The position numbers and the translations under genes were made by a program. Shown piece by piece: positions 43,175 through 44,751 of a stretch of 44,751 bases of DNA; positions within the stretch are counted from its first letter, which is position 1, and every line of letters begins with the position of its first letter. The DNA comes from an uncultured Clostridia bacterium. GTDB lineage: Bacteria; Bacillota; Clostridia; Christensenellales; Pumilibacteraceae. The notes under the pieces were generated by a model that had not been told where the DNA came from, did not search any database, and saw nothing but the letters and a program-made list of their open reading frames with translations. The stretch lies in the NCBI GenBank assembly GCA_947384195.1, contig CANDGE010000004.1, positions 1-44,751 on the forward strand. Reading direction: 5' to 3'.

Positions 43175-43500
43175 ATGGGTATTATGCGGACTGTTGCCAT
43201 AGTAGAGAACAACGATGACCAATTCGATGCAGTCAAACACAGCTCGAACGGTTTGCGTCCGAGAGAAAAGTACGCATTTAAGTGCGTGCGTTTTCGCGAC
43301 GCCGTAAGCTTTTTACAATGCTATAAGCCTATTTATGATATCGTTTTTATGGATATAGGGTTGCCGAGCATGAACGGTTTCGCGACGACGCGCAAGCTAA
43401 GGGAAACAAACGCGACGGTGCTGTCGATGTTTATAACGAATATGAGAGAGTTCGCCGTTAACGGCTATGGAGTGGGCGCTTTCGATTTTGTGGTCAAGCA
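43175..43500 (+). pseudogene. Truncated LytTR-type response regulator (receiver only)
   Basis: From ATG 43175 (or 43184) a receiver domain reads RTVAIVENNDDQFDAVK, then IVFMDIGLPSMNGF with the phosphorylation Asp, MFITNMREFAVNGYGVGAFDFVVK with the conserved Thr and Lys. This parallels FITRLAGYAIRGYSVDALDFMVK of the regulator at 3349. Homology stops exactly where Pro should follow Lys, and the LytTR domain is gone. The frame then runs into unrelated sequence and stops at 43537. TTGACA at 43140-43145 could be its old -35. It is a dead third regulator. Confidence 0.8.
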
Positions 43501-43819
43501 TAGCGGGCACGACACAAATCACGTTTACCTACGATAGCGCGAACTGTACGCAGACTATCGCCGTGACCGACATGATGCTCAAAAGCGTGACGTTTGACAG
43601 TTCCGCTGTTAAAGACGGTCAAGCGGCGTGCGCGATAGATATTACCGCTATCGAAGTCGAAGCGTTTTAAGATGACGATACAAGCGATACGATAACCGCA
43701 GGTCGGTACTGACCGAAAAAGGACAGGTCATATCCGATCCGAATGCGTACGGGATATCGTCGGGACAACATACCGTTAAAGTCGAGTTCGGCGGATTCGG
43801 TCACGAGTTTTCGTTATAA
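43501..43819 (+). pseudogene. Remnants of Ig-like surface-protein domains
   Basis: Two short beta-like stretches in different frames: TTQITFTYDSANCTQTIAVTD, ending in a stop at 43670, and VISDPNAYGISSGQHTVKVEFGGFGHEF, ending at 43817-43819. Both follow the end-of-domain pattern of bacterial Ig-like modules such as those at 21499. No start codon or ribosome site fits, and they are joined directly to the regulator relic. Confidence 0.5.
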
Positions 43820-43913
43820 GTAAGTCGGGGCGCACGTCGATACATATGCAAGGGATTGACGAAGCGCTCTGTCGTATGCAAACAAGTTTAAAAACGGCAA
43901 TGGCGCAAATTAT

Positions 43914-44424
43914 ATGGAAAATATATTCGGCTATAATAAATGGTACGAGACGGTGCGGCTATATGCGTTCGTGCCGTATAACGGCGGGATAGAAAAGCCC
44001 GCGCTGTCGCTAATGGACTTTGATAAGACGATCGTATTATATACGGCGAGCGAAGTCGATGCCGAGCATCCCGAGACGCAAAATCTACCGCTATCGTTCG
44101 ATCTTTACGATCAGGCGAGCTACGATGGCTATGATGCGAACGGCAACGGGATAGTAGCTTACGAGCTCGAGCGGAGATTTACAATATTTAGTTGCGCAAC
44201 AATGCGCACGAAGTCAACGAATGCGGAAACAGCGTTATGGAATTTTCGTTGCCCGATCTTCTTACGTATAAGCTCGATCCCAAGACCAAACGCATTGTCA
44301 AAAATCGCTTTACGGGCGAAACGGCATACGGCGGAGTGCCTGTCGACGGCGTAACGGGCAACCAATCGATTATTTGACGCGTAAGAATTTTGCCGACACC
44401 TTTCCCGTGAGCATAACGTTGTAA
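43914..44424 (+). pseudogene. GH3 relic: Fn3-like domain and linker with frameshifts (paralogue e)
   Basis: The first frame reads VRLYAFVPYNGGIEKPALSLMDFDK, matching VQLYVSSPY...VEKPAIQLVEFEK of GH3 paralogue b. In a second frame, RNNAHEVNE (from 44192) corresponds to GNGAHEAINN. In a third, from 44368, DYLTRKNFADTFP corresponds to KYLSRSNWKETFP. So the piece covers the Fn3-like domain and the linker before the barrel, with at least two frameshifts. The C-domain before it and the barrel after it are absent. It is the fifth GH3 locus in the window. Confidence 0.75.
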
Positions 44425-44751
44425 CGAACGAGCAAGTATATTATCAAAACCGCATCGCGTCGGAAAAGCGACGAATAGCAAATAAGAATAACCCCGGAAA
44501 GCCCGAAGCGAGTAGCAAAAGAAACAGATCTCCGATATGCGAACGGAGATCGAGAAACTTAAAAAGTTACTGCTTTAATCTTGACATTCAATAAAGGTCG
44601 ATTATATAAAACGGCGATGTCATTTGCAAAGTAAACGCAAATCATTGCGTTTATTTTGCTTTTAAAAAATTGCACGCAAAAAGTGGCGGGCATGGTGAAG
44701 CACGACCGAAAAGAAAGTATCGAGCGAAGGCAAAGCAAAGCGCGATAAGAA
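44425..44751 (+). other. Right-edge non-coding stretch with a promoter-like site
   Basis: No convincing gene in 327 bases. A short tail ending ISDMRTEIEKLKKLLL and TAA (44578) looks like a coiled-coil C-terminus but has a stop 10 codons earlier. It contains an 8-bp inverted repeat (GATCTCCG/CGGAGATC). TTGACA at 44581-44586, an 18-bp spacer and TATAAA at 44605-44610 form a good promoter, probably for a gene beyond the window. Confidence 0.45.

Noticed and set aside
43467..43670. Separate small gene at the right edge
   Set aside because: No ribosome site; its start lies inside the regulator relic and the rest looks like the end of an Ig-like domain. Treated as part of a decayed region.
44471..44516. 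GCTACTCGC and GCTATTCGT on the minus strand resembling half-sites of box A
   Set aside because: They are 37 bp apart, not 21, and no promoter lies beside them on that strand.
1..44751. tRNA, rRNA, CRISPR array or known riboswitch
   Set aside because: No T-loop/anticodon pattern, rRNA segment, regularly spaced identical repeats or recognised riboswitch core was found on either strand.

Overview
The window looks like chromosomal DNA of an anaerobic, Gram-positive-type Clostridia, perhaps a Christensenellales-like gut lineage. The organism call is inference from style; no rRNA or marker gene is present. The signs are AGGAGG-type ribosome sites, sigma-A promoters with 16-18 bp spacers, ten lipoproteins with classical lipoboxes, AgrA/AgrC-type LytTR/GHKL two-component systems and a BspA-type leucine-rich-repeat surface protein. 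Most of the window encodes extracytoplasmic, membrane-tethered glycan-processing proteins. No tRNA, rRNA, CRISPR array or complete insertion sequence was seen.

Layout. (1) 1-3.2 kb: end of an unknown gene, then a 1029-aa LRR lipoprotein. (2) 3.3-5.4 kb: two-component system 1 (LytTR regulator and GHKL kinase) with its own promoter and terminators. (3) 5.4-13.6 kb: two transcription units, each starting with the same direct-repeat element just upstream of a -35 box. They encode a lipoprotein plus a GH78 alpha-L-rhamnosidase-like lipoprotein, then a small lipoprotein, a membrane-anchored GH3 enzyme and a small four-helix membrane protein. (4) 13.6-14.1 kb: a gene-free stretch with two terminators, several hairpins and a 9-G tract. 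(5) 14.0-24.9 kb: one tight operon of GH3, four-helix membrane protein, Ig-like anchored protein, two lipoproteins (one a beta-helix protein) and a 1121-aa mosaic lipoprotein. (6) 24.9-28.1 kb: a GH3 relic, a CBM-like lipoprotein, an esterase and a frameshifted small gene. (7) 28.3-30.8 kb: a SEL1-repeat protein on the minus strand and a UPF0104-type membrane protein. (8) 31.0-38.9 kb: two-component system 2, then an esterase lipoprotein, a CBM-like lipoprotein and a third intact GH3. (9) 39.1-43.0 kb: unknown gene, serine recombinase, LRR relic, metallophosphoesterase and ZIP metal transporter. (10) 43.1-44.75 kb: relics of a response regulator, Ig-like domains and a GH3 gene, which look like a dead third copy of the regulator/GH3 arrangement.

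How it may work. Each intact LytTR/GHKL pair lies beside its own surface glycan-degradation genes. Predicted LytTR-type paired direct repeats occur at nearby promoters: 21-bp period for system 1, and 20-bp period for system 2, including its own promoter. In both systems a run of 9-10 G sits exactly at the regulator/kinase gene junction, where it could act as the kinase ribosome site and could also vary in length by slippage. All three complete GH3 enzymes have permuted domain order (C-domain, Fn3-like, then TIM barrel) and a membrane helix at each end. No sugar transporter is encoded here, so uptake of products must be encoded elsewhere.
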